Source: Defluviitaleaceae bacterium (GTDB taxonomy: Bacteria; Bacillota; Clostridia; Lachnospirales; WQUN01). Taken from it: DNA of 64,000 nt. Below are positions 45,136 through 54,431 of the stretch, one piece after another. Position numbers and translations under genes: made by a program. The notes under the pieces were generated by a model that saw nothing but the letters and a program-made list of their open reading frames with translations, ran no database searches and was not told the origin of the DNA. Numbering within the stretch: the stretch's first letter is position 1; each line of letters starts with the position of its first letter. The stretch is taken from assembly GCA_009777845.1 (NCBI GenBank), contig WRLD01000008.1, positions 23,924 to 87,923 on the forward strand, in the 5' to 3' direction.

Positions 45136-46872
45136 CTAACGAATTTTAATATGCGCTTCACGCAACTGCGCTTCCGTAACCTCACCAGGCGCGCCCATCA
45201 ACAAGTCCTGCGCGTTGGCGTTCATGGGGAACGCGATAATTTCGCGGATATTTTCCTGTTCGCTAAGCAGCATGATTATTCTGTCAAAGCCCGGAGCCAT
45301 GCCTGCGTGCGGCGGCGCGCCGTACTGGAAGGCGTTATACAACGCAGGGAATTTTGTTTCCAATACGTCCTTGGAATAGCCCGCTATTTCAAAGGCTTTT
45401 TCCATTACCTCGGGCAGATGGTTTCTTACCGCTCCCGAGGAAAGCTCCACGCCGTTGCAAACAATGTCATACTGGTACGCCTTGATGTCCAGCGGATTCA
45501 TGCTTTGCAGCGCGTCCATTCCGCCCTGCGGCATAGAAAACGGATTGTGCGTAAATTCAATCGCGCCTGTTTCCTCGTTTTCTTCGTACATGGGGTAGTC
45601 CGTGACAAAACAAAGCTCGAAAACGCCGCGGTTTATAAGCTCTAGGCGTTCTGCCAACGCGGTACGAATTTGCCCTGCCAGGCCGTCTACGAGCCGTTTC
45701 ACGTCACTGATAAAAAACAGCGTGTCGTTTTCTTTTAAGCCAAGCATGGTAATTAGTTCCTTTTGCTGTTCGTGCGAAAGGAATTTGACAATCGGGCCTT
45801 TTAGCTCCATGCCCTCGGCTATTGAAATATATCCCAAGCCCTTCATTCCTATATCGGTAGCAAATGCGAGCATTTTCTCAAAAAATGACTTTGACGATTT
45901 GGCGCAATTTGGCGCGACAATGCCCCTAACGGGCTTGTTCTTGAACGGCGCGAAGTCCACGCCTGCAAAAAACGCGGTTAAGTCCTCGATAAGCAGTGGA
46001 TTACGCAGGTCGGGCTTGTCTGTGCCGTATTTGAGCATGGCTTCGGCGTACGGAATACGCCTAAACGGCGCAGGGCTTACCTTTTTGTCCGAAAATTTTG
46101 CAAAGGCCTCGGACAAGACTTTTTCCGCTACGTCAAACACATCTTCCTGTGTGGCAAAGGACATCTCGAAGTCAAGCTGATAAAATTCGCCTGGAGAGCG
46201 GTCTGCACGGGAATCCTCGTCACGGAAGCACGGCGCAAGCTGGAAATACTTGTCAAAGCCCGACACCATTAACAGCTGCTTAAAAATCTGCGGTGCTTGG
46301 GGCAATGCGTAAAACATGCCGTGGTGCTTGCGGCTAGGCACAAGATAATCTCGCGCGCCCTCGGGCGACGACGAGGTCAAAATCGGCGTATGAATTTCCA
46401 CAAAGCCTAGCTCCGTCATTTTATTTCGCAGAAAATGCGCCACCTGCGAACGCAGGATTATATTATTGTGCAGCTGCGGATTACGCAGGTCTAAATACCT
46501 GTGCCGCAAGCGTACTTCCTCGCGTGTTTGGGTGGATTCGCTTATTTCAAAGGGCAGCTGCGCATGAGATTTGCTTAAAAGCGTGAGCGTTTCTACTTTT
46601 AGCTCCACCTCGCCAGTAGACAGCTTCGGGTCAATCGTGTCCTTGTCGCGTTCGCGAAGCACGCCCTCTACAGAAATAACGCACTCGCGGTTAATTCCGT
46701 TAAGCAGGTTGGTGTCATTAAGCACAATCTGTGTGCTTCCATAATGGTCACGCAGGGCGATAAACACAACGCCGCCGTGGTCGCGGATTGTGTCTACCCA
46801 GCCCGCAAGTTTTATTTTTTTGTCAATGTGGTTTTTGTCTAGCTCTCCGCAATTGTGCGTTCTGTATGGCAT
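45136..46872 (-). CDS. aspS: Aspartyl-tRNA synthetase, probably non-discriminating
   Basis: A bacterial-type class IIb enzyme of 578 residues with an N-terminal anticodon-binding OB fold, catalytic core (SSPEGARDYLVPSR, QIFKQLLMVSGFDKYFQLAPCFRDED, motif 3 GFDRI) and the GAD insertion domain. Residue 32 is histidine in RDHGGVVFI. In studied bacterial AspRS enzymes His at this position, rather than Leu, accompanies relaxed specificity that also charges tRNA-Asn. Linkage to gatCB fits an indirect Asn-tRNA route: AspRS makes Asp-tRNA(Asn), the amidotransferase converts it. No T-box leader was seen upstream. Confidence 0.93.
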   Translation of the reverse strand: MPYRTHNCGELDKNHIDKKIKLAGWVDTIRDHGGVVFIALRDHYGSTQIVLNDTNLLNGINRECVISVEGVLRERDKDTIDPKLSTGEVELKVETLTLLSKSHAQLPFEISESTQTREEVRLRHRYLDLRNPQLHNNIILRSQVAHFLRNKMTELGFVEIHTPILTSSSPEGARDYLVPSRKHHGMFYALPQAPQIFKQLLMVSGFDKYFQLAPCFRDEDSRADRSPGEFYQLDFEMSFATQEDVFDVAEKVLSEAFAKFSDKKVSPAPFRRIPYAEAMLKYGTDKPDLRNPLLIEDLTAFFAGVDFAPFKNKPVRGIVAPNCAKSSKSFFEKMLAFATDIGMKGLGYISIAEGMELKGPIVKFLSHEQQKELITMLGLKENDTLFFISDVKRLVDGLAGQIRTALAERLELINRGVFELCFVTDYPMYEENEETGAIEFTHNPFSMPQGGMDALQSMNPLDIKAYQYDIVCNGVELSSGAVRNHLPEVMEKAFEIAGYSKDVLETKFPALYNAFQYGAPPHAGMAPGFDRIIMLLSEQENIREIIAFPMNANAQDLLMGAPGEVTEAQLREAHIKIR

Positions 46873-47045
46873 ATGGTAAGCCTCCTAGGTTTGAGTGGGG
46901 TGGGGTCAATGAATAAACACGTACCCCTTGTTTAGAGTATTTTATATTAAGTGAGGGATTATGTAAACGGTGTGGGAGAAATTGTGGGGGAGATGTGGGT
47001 TTTGAAAGGCGTAAATCCGTTAAATCCGTGTTCGATAGCCTTTTT

Positions 47046-47156
47046 GTAGGGGACGGATTTATCCGTCCCGAGGTACGCACGTTCGTCAATTTGGGGCAGG
47101 TAACGTCCATTAAAGCAGAGCGAGGTAATCTCGGGACGGATAAATCCGTCCCCTAC
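47046..47156. repeat. Family A repeat with family B fragment
   Basis: Complete family A copy, 21 bases beyond the stop of the gene at 47178. A short family B remnant (GTAAATCCGTTAAATCCGTG) lies at 47010-47032. Confidence 0.9.
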
Positions 47157-47177
47157 AAAATAAATTATAAAAATCAC

Positions 47178-48074
47178 CTATCCCCTACGGCGGTGCCACT
47201 CATTCCAAAACGCCGTATATCCATCCCATTCAAATTCCTCTCCTACGGGTACATTTTTAGACAAACAATTTTGATAATATTCCTCTACCTTATCCGCGAA
47301 CGCATAGACCTCGTTCCTATAATCGTCTATGTCAATAAATGCTTCCTTTCCTGCTTGGGTAACAAGCCTTACTCCGCCATTTTCATGCAACACAGACCAA
47401 TCAAGCCCATTATTGCAACCGAGAATATCCACGGAGCTAAAATCATCGCTTGCTATCATCATATTGCCACAACAGGGTAACATAAATTGTTTTTCGTGGA
47501 TAATATGGTTATCTGTTAGTGTCCTTAGCAGATACAAGCCCGCGGCATTTACCGTAGCATCATAATCGAATATTTCTTTGCCAATTTTTACCAAAACGCG
47601 ACCATGCAAGCATAAATCGTCGGGGTCGTCCAAGCCATCGTCTTTAATCCAGTACAGCCTGTCTGCATCAATACGAAATGGGGCATCAGCCCATATTACA
47701 GACTTATTGTATTTGAACGGCGCGTCGGAATATACCGCTTTGACTGCACTTTCCCTGGTTTCAAACAAGCTAGTGTTCCCATGCGCGCAAGAACTCCAAA
47801 ATCCGTGCAAGCCCTCTGATATATATTTTAATTCGTCCTCGTGATATGGACAGAGTTTTTCATAGACGAGCGAATATAGCCGTTCGGATTTTTGTAGGAT
47901 TACAGCTCTTTCAGACTTGTCGTCAGTATATATTACCTCAATGACAGGCAAGGTGAAATTTAAACCTTGGTTGTAGCATTCGCTGACAACAGCACTCCAC
48001 GGAATCGGCTCTAGGTGTGTATATGTGGGCTGATTTTTCTTTTTTAAACGGTTAAGTATTTTTTGGATAATCAA
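47178..48074 (-). CDS. Uncharacterised protein
   Basis: About 298 residues from a TTG at 48074, chosen because GGAGG lies 9 bases upstream; an in-frame ATG 57 bases further upstream has no clear ribosome site. No family recognised. Visible features: a basic N-terminus (LIIQKILNRLKKK), an acidic and aromatic body (YHEDELKYISEG, WIKDDGLDDPDDLCLHG), no signal peptide and no membrane helix. It reads as a soluble cytoplasmic protein. A family A repeat follows its stop and a convergent arrangement is absent, so it is probably monocistronic. Confidence 0.6.
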   Translation of the reverse strand: MIIQKILNRLKKKNQPTYTHLEPIPWSAVVSECYNQGLNFTLPVIEVIYTDDKSERAVILQKSERLYSLVYEKLCPYHEDELKYISEGLHGFWSSCAHGNTSLFETRESAVKAVYSDAPFKYNKSVIWADAPFRIDADRLYWIKDDGLDDPDDLCLHGRVLVKIGKEIFDYDATVNAAGLYLLRTLTDNHIIHEKQFMLPCCGNMMIASDDFSSVDILGCNNGLDWSVLHENGGVRLVTQAGKEAFIDIDDYRNEVYAFADKVEEYYQNCLSKNVPVGEEFEWDGYTAFWNEWHRRRG

Positions 48075-48130
48075 CGTGTAGCACCTCCGTACATATTGTA
48101 GAGCATATGGCAAGAAAATGGAAGTACACA

Positions 48131-48174
48131 AAACACCCCCCGAAAAGCCTCAGCTTCTCGGGGGGTGCTTGTTT
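48131..48174 (-). terminator. Terminator of the spore-protein gene
   Basis: On the minus strand GCACCCCCCGAGAAGC pairs with GCTTTTCGGGGGGTG around a TGAG loop, followed by TTTTG. Strong GC-rich stem immediately after the gene. Confidence 0.85.
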
Positions 48175-48188
48175 ATTGCCGCAAAAAC

Positions 48189-48386
48189 TTATTTGCCAGC
48201 CATTTGGCGTTCTTGTGCTTCTATCATTTTTTTAACCATGTAGCCGCCTACATAACCTGCTTGTGCGCTGGTGAGGTCGCCGTTGTAACCTTGTTTTAAG
48301 GGTACGCCGATTTCGTTCGCTACTTCGTATTTGAATTTGTTAAGAGCTTCACGAGCTTGGGGTACTGCTGTTGAACTGTTATTCAT
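48189..48386 (-). CDS. Alpha/beta-type small acid-soluble spore protein
   Basis: Sixty-five residues. The family signatures EALNKFKYEVANEIGVPL (with the GPR protease cleavage region around FKYEVANE) and GYNGDLTSAQAGYVGGYMVKKMIE are complete. These proteins coat spore DNA, convert it toward A-form and protect it from UV and heat. Expected expression is in the forespore under sigma-G. AAAGGAG precedes the ATG, and CATATTA upstream resembles a sigma-G -10 box, though no convincing -35 was found. This gene is the best evidence that the organism sporulates. Confidence 0.95.
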   Translation of the reverse strand: MNNSSTAVPQAREALNKFKYEVANEIGVPLKQGYNGDLTSAQAGYVGGYMVKKMIEAQERQMAGK

Positions 48387-48563
48387 AATTTTGTTTCTCC
48401 TTTTTAATATAATATGGTTTTAACCATTGACTACAAACCTATTATTTACGGCATAAAAATAATTATGTCGTAAGTTTTTGGAAAAATAAAACCTTTTTTT
48501 CTACTTTTCGTATATAATATAAAAACAAAAAAACCTAACACAAAACCCTAAGGCGGTGGTATA

Positions 48564-49082
48564 ATGTATCTTGTACTTTTTGGCGTGGGGGCGGGCTTTA
48601 TTCTGCTTTCGCTTATTTTGGGCGATTTGCTGGATTTTGACCTAGACCTCGACTTTGACGGGGCCTCGGTTTTTGGGCTTTTGCGGCCTATGCTTATTGC
48701 CGTTTTTATGGTGGTGTCGGGCGGGCTGGGCTTGCTGCTTACGCCGTACTTTGAATGGTCGGGCGGCGGCGGCATTGTCTTGTTTATTAGCCTTGTCGGC
48801 GGGCTTGGAACGGCGGGGCTTGTCAACCGTTTTGTGATTGTTCCCTTGAACAGGGCGCAAAATACGAGCGCGTTCAATATTCAAGACACCGTGGGAACCT
48901 CGGCGAAGGTTATTTCGCCCATTCCACAGGGCGGCTATGGCAAAATACAGTACAGCATAAGCGGCTCTCTTGTTACAAGCCCTGCGAAAAGCGAGGACGG
49001 CAACCCGATTTCTAACGGCGAAAACGTGGAAATTATCTATATAGAAAAAAATACCTATTTTGTACGGCATTCTAGTAAATAA
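48564..49082 (+). CDS. NfeD-like membrane protein
   Basis: A 172-residue protein with three to four transmembrane helices (about 3-20, 38-62, 70-92) and a C-terminal soluble OB-fold (DTVGTSAKVISPIPQGGYGKIQYSISG...ENVEIIYIEKNTYFV) typical of NfeD/YuaF. NfeD proteins partner with flotillin or stomatin proteins in membrane microdomains. The flotillin gene starts 44 bases downstream, as in the Bacillus yuaF-floT operon. The acidic DFDLDLDFDG loop after the first helix is unusual. Confidence 0.87.
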   Translation: MYLVLFGVGAGFILLSLILGDLLDFDLDLDFDGASVFGLLRPMLIAVFMVVSGGLGLLLTPYFEWSGGGGIVLFISLVGGLGTAGLVNRFVIVPLNRAQNTSAFNIQDTVGTSAKVISPIPQGGYGKIQYSISGSLVTSPAKSEDGNPISNGENVEIIYIEKNTYFVRHSSK

Positions 49083-49125
49083 AAAATAAACGGCAACCGT
49101 GTTGCCCACAAACAGGAGGTTTTAC

Positions 49126-50556
49126 ATGTTAAATTTCATTATCCAACCCGCAGTTTTAATACCTGCCATTTTAATTTTGGTGTTCATGGCAGCATTTACC
49201 ATGGCATTACTATGGAAGCGTATTCCGCAAAACAAGGCGGCGGTCGTTACAGGTCTTAAAAAGAGAATAATTTCCGGCGGCGGTAGGTTAGTTATTCCGA
49301 TTTTTGAACGGTATGACGTTATTTCGTTGGAAAATATTAAGATTCCGCTAGATATTGACAACGCGATTTCCAGCCAAGGCGTTCCCGTAACTGTACGCGC
49401 CGTGGCAGTCGTTAAAATAAAATCTGACAAGGAATCCATTTATTCCGCAGTAGAACAGTTTTTCCGCGGTGCGACCGACAAAACCTCCGCAGAAATCGCC
49501 ACCCAGTCAAGCTACGTTCTCGTGGGTAAATTGCGTGAAATTATCGCAAAAATGACCGTGGAGGAAACATATCGCGACAAGGACAAATTTTCCAGCGAGG
49601 TACAGGAAAACGCGGCTATTTCCCTTGCGGAAATGGGACTGGAAATAAAAGCCTTTACGGTAATGAGCATAGACGACGCGAACGGCTATCTTGCCGCGCT
49701 CGGGCGTAAGCGTATTTCGGAGGTAAAACGTGATGCAAAAATCGCCGAAGCCGATGCCGAACGCGAAACAGTCGTACGTACGGCCGAGGCAACCCGACTT
49801 GGTGCGGAAGCGAAAATCAAGGCAGAAACGCAAGTAGCCGAAGCGACAAAGGAAAAAGAGCTAAAGGTGCAAGCGTACCGCCGCGAGCAGGAATCCGCAA
49901 AGGCGATAGCCGACAACGCCTACCAAATAGAGGAAAATAAGGTAAAAAAAGAAGTAACGGAAACCGAGCTTCAAGTAGAGCTTTTACGCCGTCAGCGTGA
50001 AACAGAGCTAGCCGAGCAAGAAGCAAAACGCAAAGAAAAAGAGCTAGAAGCGACCATAAACAAGCAAGCGGACGCAGAAAGATACCGCCAGGAACGCCAA
50101 GCCGAGGCGCGGAAATTTGAGCAGGAAGCCAACGCGCAAGCCCAAGCCACCGCCATAAAGCTAGACGGCCAAGCCCGCGCCGAATCCATTCGCCTACAAG
50201 GGCAAGCGGAAGCGGAAGCCATTCAAGCCAAGGGTCTTGCGGAAGCGGAAGCCATGATGAAAAAAGCCGAGGCGTTCAAGCAGTACAATGATGCGGCTGT
50301 TATCCAAATGCTAATCGAGCGTTTGCCAGAAATAGCCAAAAATATCGCCGCCCCATTGTCACAAACCGAAAAAATCGTCGTCATCGACAATGGCGGCAAC
50401 GGCGCGGGCGGCAATTCTGGCGCATCAAAGGTGGCAGGCTACGTAACCGACATTATAGCCCAGCTCCCCGAAACCGTGGAAGCCTTGACGGGCGTGGACT
50501 TGATAGACGTGCTAAAAAACGCGACCGCGGGTAGTGTGGCGGTTAAGTCGGAGTAA
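49126..50556 (+). CDS. floT: Flotillin family scaffold protein
   Basis: 476 residues from the ATG at 49126 behind AGGAGG. It has an N-terminal membrane helix (about 8-28), an SPFH/Band 7 domain (about 45-200: VIPIFERYDVISLENIKIPLD...), a long Glu/Ala/Lys/Gln-rich coiled-coil flotillin domain (about 205-400, many EAEAxA repeats), and a C-terminal ALTGVDLIDVL segment. Flotillins oligomerise on the inner face of the membrane and organise lipid domains. It is encoded with the NfeD gene just upstream. Confidence 0.93.
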   Translation: MLNFIIQPAVLIPAILILVFMAAFTMALLWKRIPQNKAAVVTGLKKRIISGGGRLVIPIFERYDVISLENIKIPLDIDNAISSQGVPVTVRAVAVVKIKSDKESIYSAVEQFFRGATDKTSAEIATQSSYVLVGKLREIIAKMTVEETYRDKDKFSSEVQENAAISLAEMGLEIKAFTVMSIDDANGYLAALGRKRISEVKRDAKIAEADAERETVVRTAEATRLGAEAKIKAETQVAEATKEKELKVQAYRREQESAKAIADNAYQIEENKVKKEVTETELQVELLRRQRETELAEQEAKRKEKELEATINKQADAERYRQERQAEARKFEQEANAQAQATAIKLDGQARAESIRLQGQAEAEAIQAKGLAEAEAMMKKAEAFKQYNDAAVIQMLIERLPEIAKNIAAPLSQTEKIVVIDNGGNGAGGNSGASKVAGYVTDIIAQLPETVEALTGVDLIDVLKNATAGSVAVKSE

Positions 50557-50558
50557 TT

Positions 50559-50843
50559 ATGCGAAAACGCATTGACGAACAAGCCTTGAGAATAGCCCTT
50601 GTCTGCATATGCTTGCTGTGCTTTGCTGTGCTTATGCTTGGGCTTGTTCCTCATGCTCACGATGAACAGGAAGCAGAGAATTGTGCTATTTGTGCCGTTC
50701 TCCATAGGACATTAAGTGCTACTACCGCCAAGACGGAGATTGTACATCTTGGCGGCTTGTTTGCTTTGGCGGGCTTATGCGCTGTTTTTTGTGTATGTTC
50801 TGCACAATCGCTTGTTGTGCTAAAGGCTCGTATGAATAATTGA
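50559..50843 (+). CDS. Small membrane protein with His/Cys motif
   Basis: Ninety-four residues with two hydrophobic helices (about 11-30 and 63-86). They are separated by a short hydrophilic loop with VPHAHDEQEAENCAICAVLH, i.e. HxH and CxxC, a plausible metal-binding site. Family not recognised. It begins 2 bases after the floT stop and lies 250 bases before the zinc-transport gene, so a link to metal handling is possible but unproved. Confidence 0.6.
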   Translation: MRKRIDEQALRIALVCICLLCFAVLMLGLVPHAHDEQEAENCAICAVLHRTLSATTAKTEIVHLGGLFALAGLCAVFCVCSAQSLVVLKARMNN

Positions 50844-50910
50844 ATTGACTTCCAGTGGATTGTAAATTAGTAAACGACAAACGCATGAAGCCGAAATGTG
50901 TAAGTTAAAC

Positions 50911-51003
50911 ACGGATTCGGCGGATTTTCACGGATTTACGCGGATTGGCTCGTGGAAAAATCCGCGTAAATCTGCGTGAATCCGCCAAATCCGCGCTTAA
51001 TCG
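50911..51003. repeat. Family B repeat
   Basis: CACGGATTCGGCGG forward units, GGCTCGTGG centre, reverse units to CCGCGCTTAATCG. Confidence 0.82.
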
Positions 51004-51097
51004 CCTTTTAAAGCCGAAGAAATTACACGCTTTTGCCGTTCATGGGTTTGTCGTGCAAATTAGGAACATGTGAAACCAAAAAACTGGAGGTATATCT

Positions 51098-52390
51098 ATG
51101 AAACGAATATTTGCTCTTGTATTTATTTTAATTTTGTCATTTTCGGGCTGTGGCAATACGGAAACAACCGAAACGCCCGACTCCCCTACCCTAACGACAC
51201 AGGAAACAAACACCACAACCGACCCCACAGCAAAAAAACTCAACATAGTTTGCACGACCTTTCCGCAATATGACTGGGTTCGCCAAATTCTTGGCGAAGA
51301 TTTAGCCAACCACGAGCTAACGCTTTTGTTGGACAACCGTGTTGACCTGCACAGCTATCAGCCCTCTGTCAGCGACATTGTAAAAATTTCCACCGCCGAC
51401 TTGTTTATATATGTAGGCGGAGAATCGGACGAGTGGACAGAGGACGTGTTAAAAAACGTGCAAAATCCTAACATGGTGGCACTTAGTTTAGTGGAAATAC
51501 TTGGAGAGGGCGTAAAAATCGAGGAATCGGTGAAGTTTGCGGAAGAACATGACCATGGGCATGAGGAGGACGGACACGAGGACGAGGACAACCACGACCA
51601 TGACGAGGACGGACACGAGGACGAGGACGACCATGGGCATGACGAGGACGGACATGAGGACGAGGACGAGGACGACCACGACCATGACGAGGACGGACAC
51701 GAGGACGAGGACGACCACGGACATGACGAGGAGGAACACGAGGACGAGGACGAGGACGACCACGGACATGACGAGGACGGACACGAGGACGAGGACAACC
51801 ACGGACATGACGAGGACGGACACGACGACGACCACGACACCCATTCCCACGCCCACGATGACGAGCATGTATGGCTTTCCCTCAAAAACGCACAGCTCTT
51901 TTCTTACGCTATAACCAACGCGCTTTCGGCACTCAATGCGGACAACTCCGCCCTATACGAAACCAACCTAACGGCATACCTCGGACAGCTCGCCGCCCTA
52001 GACATGGCATACCGCACCGCGCTAGACGGCGTGCCGATTAGGACGTTGCTATTTGCTGGCCGCTTTCCGTTCCGTTATCTCGTAGACGATTATGGGCTAA
52101 GTTATTACGCCGCGTTTTCTGGTTGCTCCGCGGAAACGGAAGCCAGCTTTGCTACGATTGCGAGCCTTGCGGCTAAGGTAAACGAGCTAGGTCTGCACAC
52201 AGTGATGTTGACGGAAAGCTGCGATAAAGCCATCGCCAACACCGTAATCAACAGCACCACCGCGAAAAACCAACAAATCCTTGTGCTTGACGCTATGCAA
52301 TCCGTGACGACAGCCGATGTAAACAACGGCGCGACATACCTTTCTATAATGGAAAATAACTTGCGCGTACTGGCGGAAGCATTGAGATAG
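51098..52390 (+). CDS. znuA: Zinc ABC transporter substrate-binding lipoprotein with long His/Asp/Glu loop
   Basis: A cluster A-I solute-binding protein of 430 residues. The lipobox LSFSGC gives a lipid-anchored cysteine near residue 20. The domain starts NIVCTTFPQYDWVRQILG. The first metal histidine is in VDLHSYQPSVSDI; further ligands are expected at DEHVWLSLKNA and in the C-terminal lobe. Between the first ligand and DDEHVW lies a loop of about 110 residues (150-258) made of near-identical 11-13 residue units such as DHGHDEDGHEDED, several times longer than in typical ZnuA. The loop would bind or store zinc. Other genes of the transporter lie 1.36 kb downstream beyond repeats. Confidence 0.9.
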   Translation: MKRIFALVFILILSFSGCGNTETTETPDSPTLTTQETNTTTDPTAKKLNIVCTTFPQYDWVRQILGEDLANHELTLLLDNRVDLHSYQPSVSDIVKISTADLFIYVGGESDEWTEDVLKNVQNPNMVALSLVEILGEGVKIEESVKFAEEHDHGHEEDGHEDEDNHDHDEDGHEDEDDHGHDEDGHEDEDEDDHDHDEDGHEDEDDHGHDEEEHEDEDEDDHGHDEDGHEDEDNHGHDEDGHDDDHDTHSHAHDDEHVWLSLKNAQLFSYAITNALSALNADNSALYETNLTAYLGQLAALDMAYRTALDGVPIRTLLFAGRFPFRYLVDDYGLSYYAAFSGCSAETEASFATIASLAAKVNELGLHTVMLTESCDKAIANTVINSTTAKNQQILVLDAMQSVTTADVNNGATYLSIMENNLRVLAEALR

Positions 52391-52419
52391 GCTTCTTGCA
52401 AGATTGTGATAATCTTTAT

Positions 52420-52586
52420 GTAGGGGACGGATTTATCCGTCCCGAGATTACCTCGTTCTGCGTTAATGGACGTTACCCTGCCCGAATTGACGAGCGTGCA
52501 TACCTCGGGACGGACGGGGTCGGCGTGCGGTGTTGTCTAAGAAAACCACTTAGACAACACCTTACTGCCTGCTTGTCCGTCCCCTA
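52420..52586. repeat. Family A copy interrupted by a family C insertion
   Basis: The left arm and centre are normal. In the right arm GGGACGGA is followed by the 58-bp family C hairpin and then CCGTCCCCTAC, i.e. the middle of the arm is replaced by the insert. Confidence 0.9.
52518..52575. mobile_element. Family C hairpin element
   Basis: Starts GGTCGGCGTGCGG and contains a perfect 13-bp stem GGTGTTGTCTAAG / CTTAGACAACACC around AAAACCA, then TTACTGCCTGCTTG. The same sequence lies inside another family A copy at 63936. Confidence 0.85.
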
Positions 52587-52625
52587 CAAAAAGCACGGCA
52601 ACCGCACGAAGCCAAAATGTGTGAA

Positions 52626-52850
52626 TTAAACGCGGATTTAAGGGATTTAAGGGCTTCACACTGATTTAACGGATTTTCACGGATTCCGCGGATTGGCTCG
52701 TTGCAAAATCCACGAAAATCCGACAATACCGATACGCCCGATAAAATCCGCACGTATGCAGGACGGACAACCGAAATTTGAATTTTTCCACGAACGAATC
52801 CGCATAAATCTGCGTTAATCCGCCGAATCCGCGTTTAATCGCTCTTAAAA
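52626..52850. repeat. Family B repeat, long form
   Basis: Includes AAGGGATTTAAGGGCTTCACAC units, then CGGATT units, GGCTCGTTGC centre, the segment TGCAGGACGGACAACCGAAA and reverse units. The same arrangement recurs at 53441. Confidence 0.8.
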
Positions 52851-52891
52851 CTGAAGAATATGCACATTTCTGCCGTTCGTGCGTTTCACTT

Positions 52892-53001
52892 GTAGGGGAC
52901 GGATTTATCCGTCCCGAGGTACGCCGTTAGTCAATTTAGGGCAGGTAACGTCCATTAACGCAGAGCGAGGCAACCTCGGGACGGATAAATCCGTCCCCTA
53001 C
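52892..53001. repeat. Family A repeat
   Basis: Complete copy with a slightly shortened centre (GGTACGCCGTTAGTC). Confidence 0.9.
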
Positions 53002-53039
53002 AAAAAGCACGACAACCGCACGAAGTCAAAATGTGTGAA

Positions 53040-53240
53040 TTAAATGCGGATTTAAGGGATTCACACTGATTCAAGGGCTTCAAGGGCTTCACACGAATTT
53101 TCACGGATTACACGGATTACGCGGATTGGCTCGTTGTAAAATCCACGAAAATACGATAATTCCGATACGCCCGATAAAATCCGCATAAATCTGCGTGAAT
53201 CCGACGAATCCGCGTTTAATCGTGTTTAATCGCTCTTAAA
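53040..53240. repeat. Family B repeat, long form
   Basis: As at 52626 but with extra ATTCAAGGGCTTCAAGGGCTT units and without the TGCAGGACGG segment. Confidence 0.8.
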
Positions 53241-53290
53241 ACTGAAAAACTACACATTTATGCCATTCATGCGTTTCTCGCGGGCTACTT

Positions 53291-53400
53291 GTAGGGGACG
53301 GATTTATCCGTCCCGAGGTACGCAGTTAGTCAATTTAGGGCAGGTAACGTCCATTAACGCAGAGCGAGGTAACCTCGGGACGGATAAATCCGTCCCCTAC
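53291..53400. repeat. Family A repeat
   Basis: Complete copy; centre almost identical to the copy at 52892. Confidence 0.9.
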
Positions 53401-53440
53401 AAAAAACACGGCAAACGCACGAAGCCAAAATGTGTGAATT

Positions 53441-53680
53441 AAACACGGCTTCAAGGGATTCAAGGGATTCAAGGGCTCCAAGGGCTTCAAGGGCTTCACA
53501 CGGATTTAACGGATTTTCACCGATTACGCGGATTGGCTCGTTGTAAAATCCACGAAAATCCGATAATTCCGATACGCCCGATAAAATCCCTGCGTATGCA
53601 GGACGGACACCCGAAATTTGAATTTTTCCACGGACAAATCCGCGTGAATCCGCCAAATCCGCGTTTAATTCACACATCTT
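53441..53680. repeat. Family B repeat, long form
   Basis: Six short tandem TTCAAGGGA/CTTCAAGGG units precede the CGGATT part. The array 52400-53700 as a whole is three A-B composites in tandem separating znuA from znuC. Confidence 0.8.
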
Positions 53681-53750
53681 ACACATTGACAAACACCCCC
53701 ACCTTGAATATACTACACCTACATGAATTGTATGTATAAAGGAGCCAACC

Positions 53751-54431
53751 ATGCCGCAAATCACCTGCCAAAACCTAACCCTTGGCTACGAGGGAAAAAC
53801 GGTAATTTCCGACCTATCCTTTGCCGTAGGCACTGGGGATTATTTGTGCATTGTCGGGGAAAACGGCTCGGGCAAAAGCACCTTAATGAAAACTATACTA
53901 GGGCTAAAAGCACCCATGTCTGGGCAGGTTTTGACAGGCGGCGGCTTATCGCCAACCGAAATAGGCTACCTGCCACAGCAGACCGTAGTACAAAAGGATT
54001 TCCCCGCGTCTGTGAGGGAGGTAGTCCGCTCTGGTTGCTTAAATCGTTGCGGAATACGGCCGTTTTATAGCCGTGCGGAAAAACAAATGGCGGAAGAAAA
54101 CATGAAAAAGCTCGACATAGCCAACCTTGCCAGACGGTGCTACCGCGAGTTATCGGGCGGTCAACAGCAGAGAGTGCTACTGGCGCGGGCGTTGTGCGCT
54201 ACTGGGAAAATTTTACTGCTTGACGAGCCTGTGGCAGGGCTTGACCCAAAAGCGACCGCCGATATGTACGAGCTAATAGAAACCCTAAACAACGGCGGAA
54301 TTACCATTATTATGATTTCGCACGATATTAACGCCGCGACAAAATACGCTTCGCATATTTTGCATTTAGGCGCGGCTTTCTTTTTTGGCACAAAGTTGGA
54401 TTATTTAGACAGAAGCGGTGGGTGTGCATGA
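53751..54431 (+). CDS. znuC: Zinc ABC transporter ATP-binding protein
   Basis: A 226-residue ABC ATPase that powers uptake with ZnuA and ZnuB. Walker A GENGSGKST (about 37-45), signature LSGGQQQRV, Walker B ILLLDEPVAGLD and switch ISHD are intact. The N-terminus QNLTLGYEGKTVISDLSF and VREVVRSGC fit the metal (ZnuC/MntB) subgroup. AAGGAG precedes the ATG. The stop overlaps the permease start (ATGA). Confidence 0.92.
   Translation: MPQITCQNLTLGYEGKTVISDLSFAVGTGDYLCIVGENGSGKSTLMKTILGLKAPMSGQVLTGGGLSPTEIGYLPQQTVVQKDFPASVREVVRSGCLNRCGIRPFYSRAEKQMAEENMKKLDIANLARRCYRELSGGQQQRVLLARALCATGKILLLDEPVAGLDPKATADMYELIETLNNGGITIIMISHDINAATKYASHILHLGAAFFFGTKLDYLDRSGGCA

Noticed and set aside
51358..51885. 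Ser/Cys-rich minus-strand frame opposite znuA
   Set aside because: A product of the GAC/GAG/CAC repeat read antisense.
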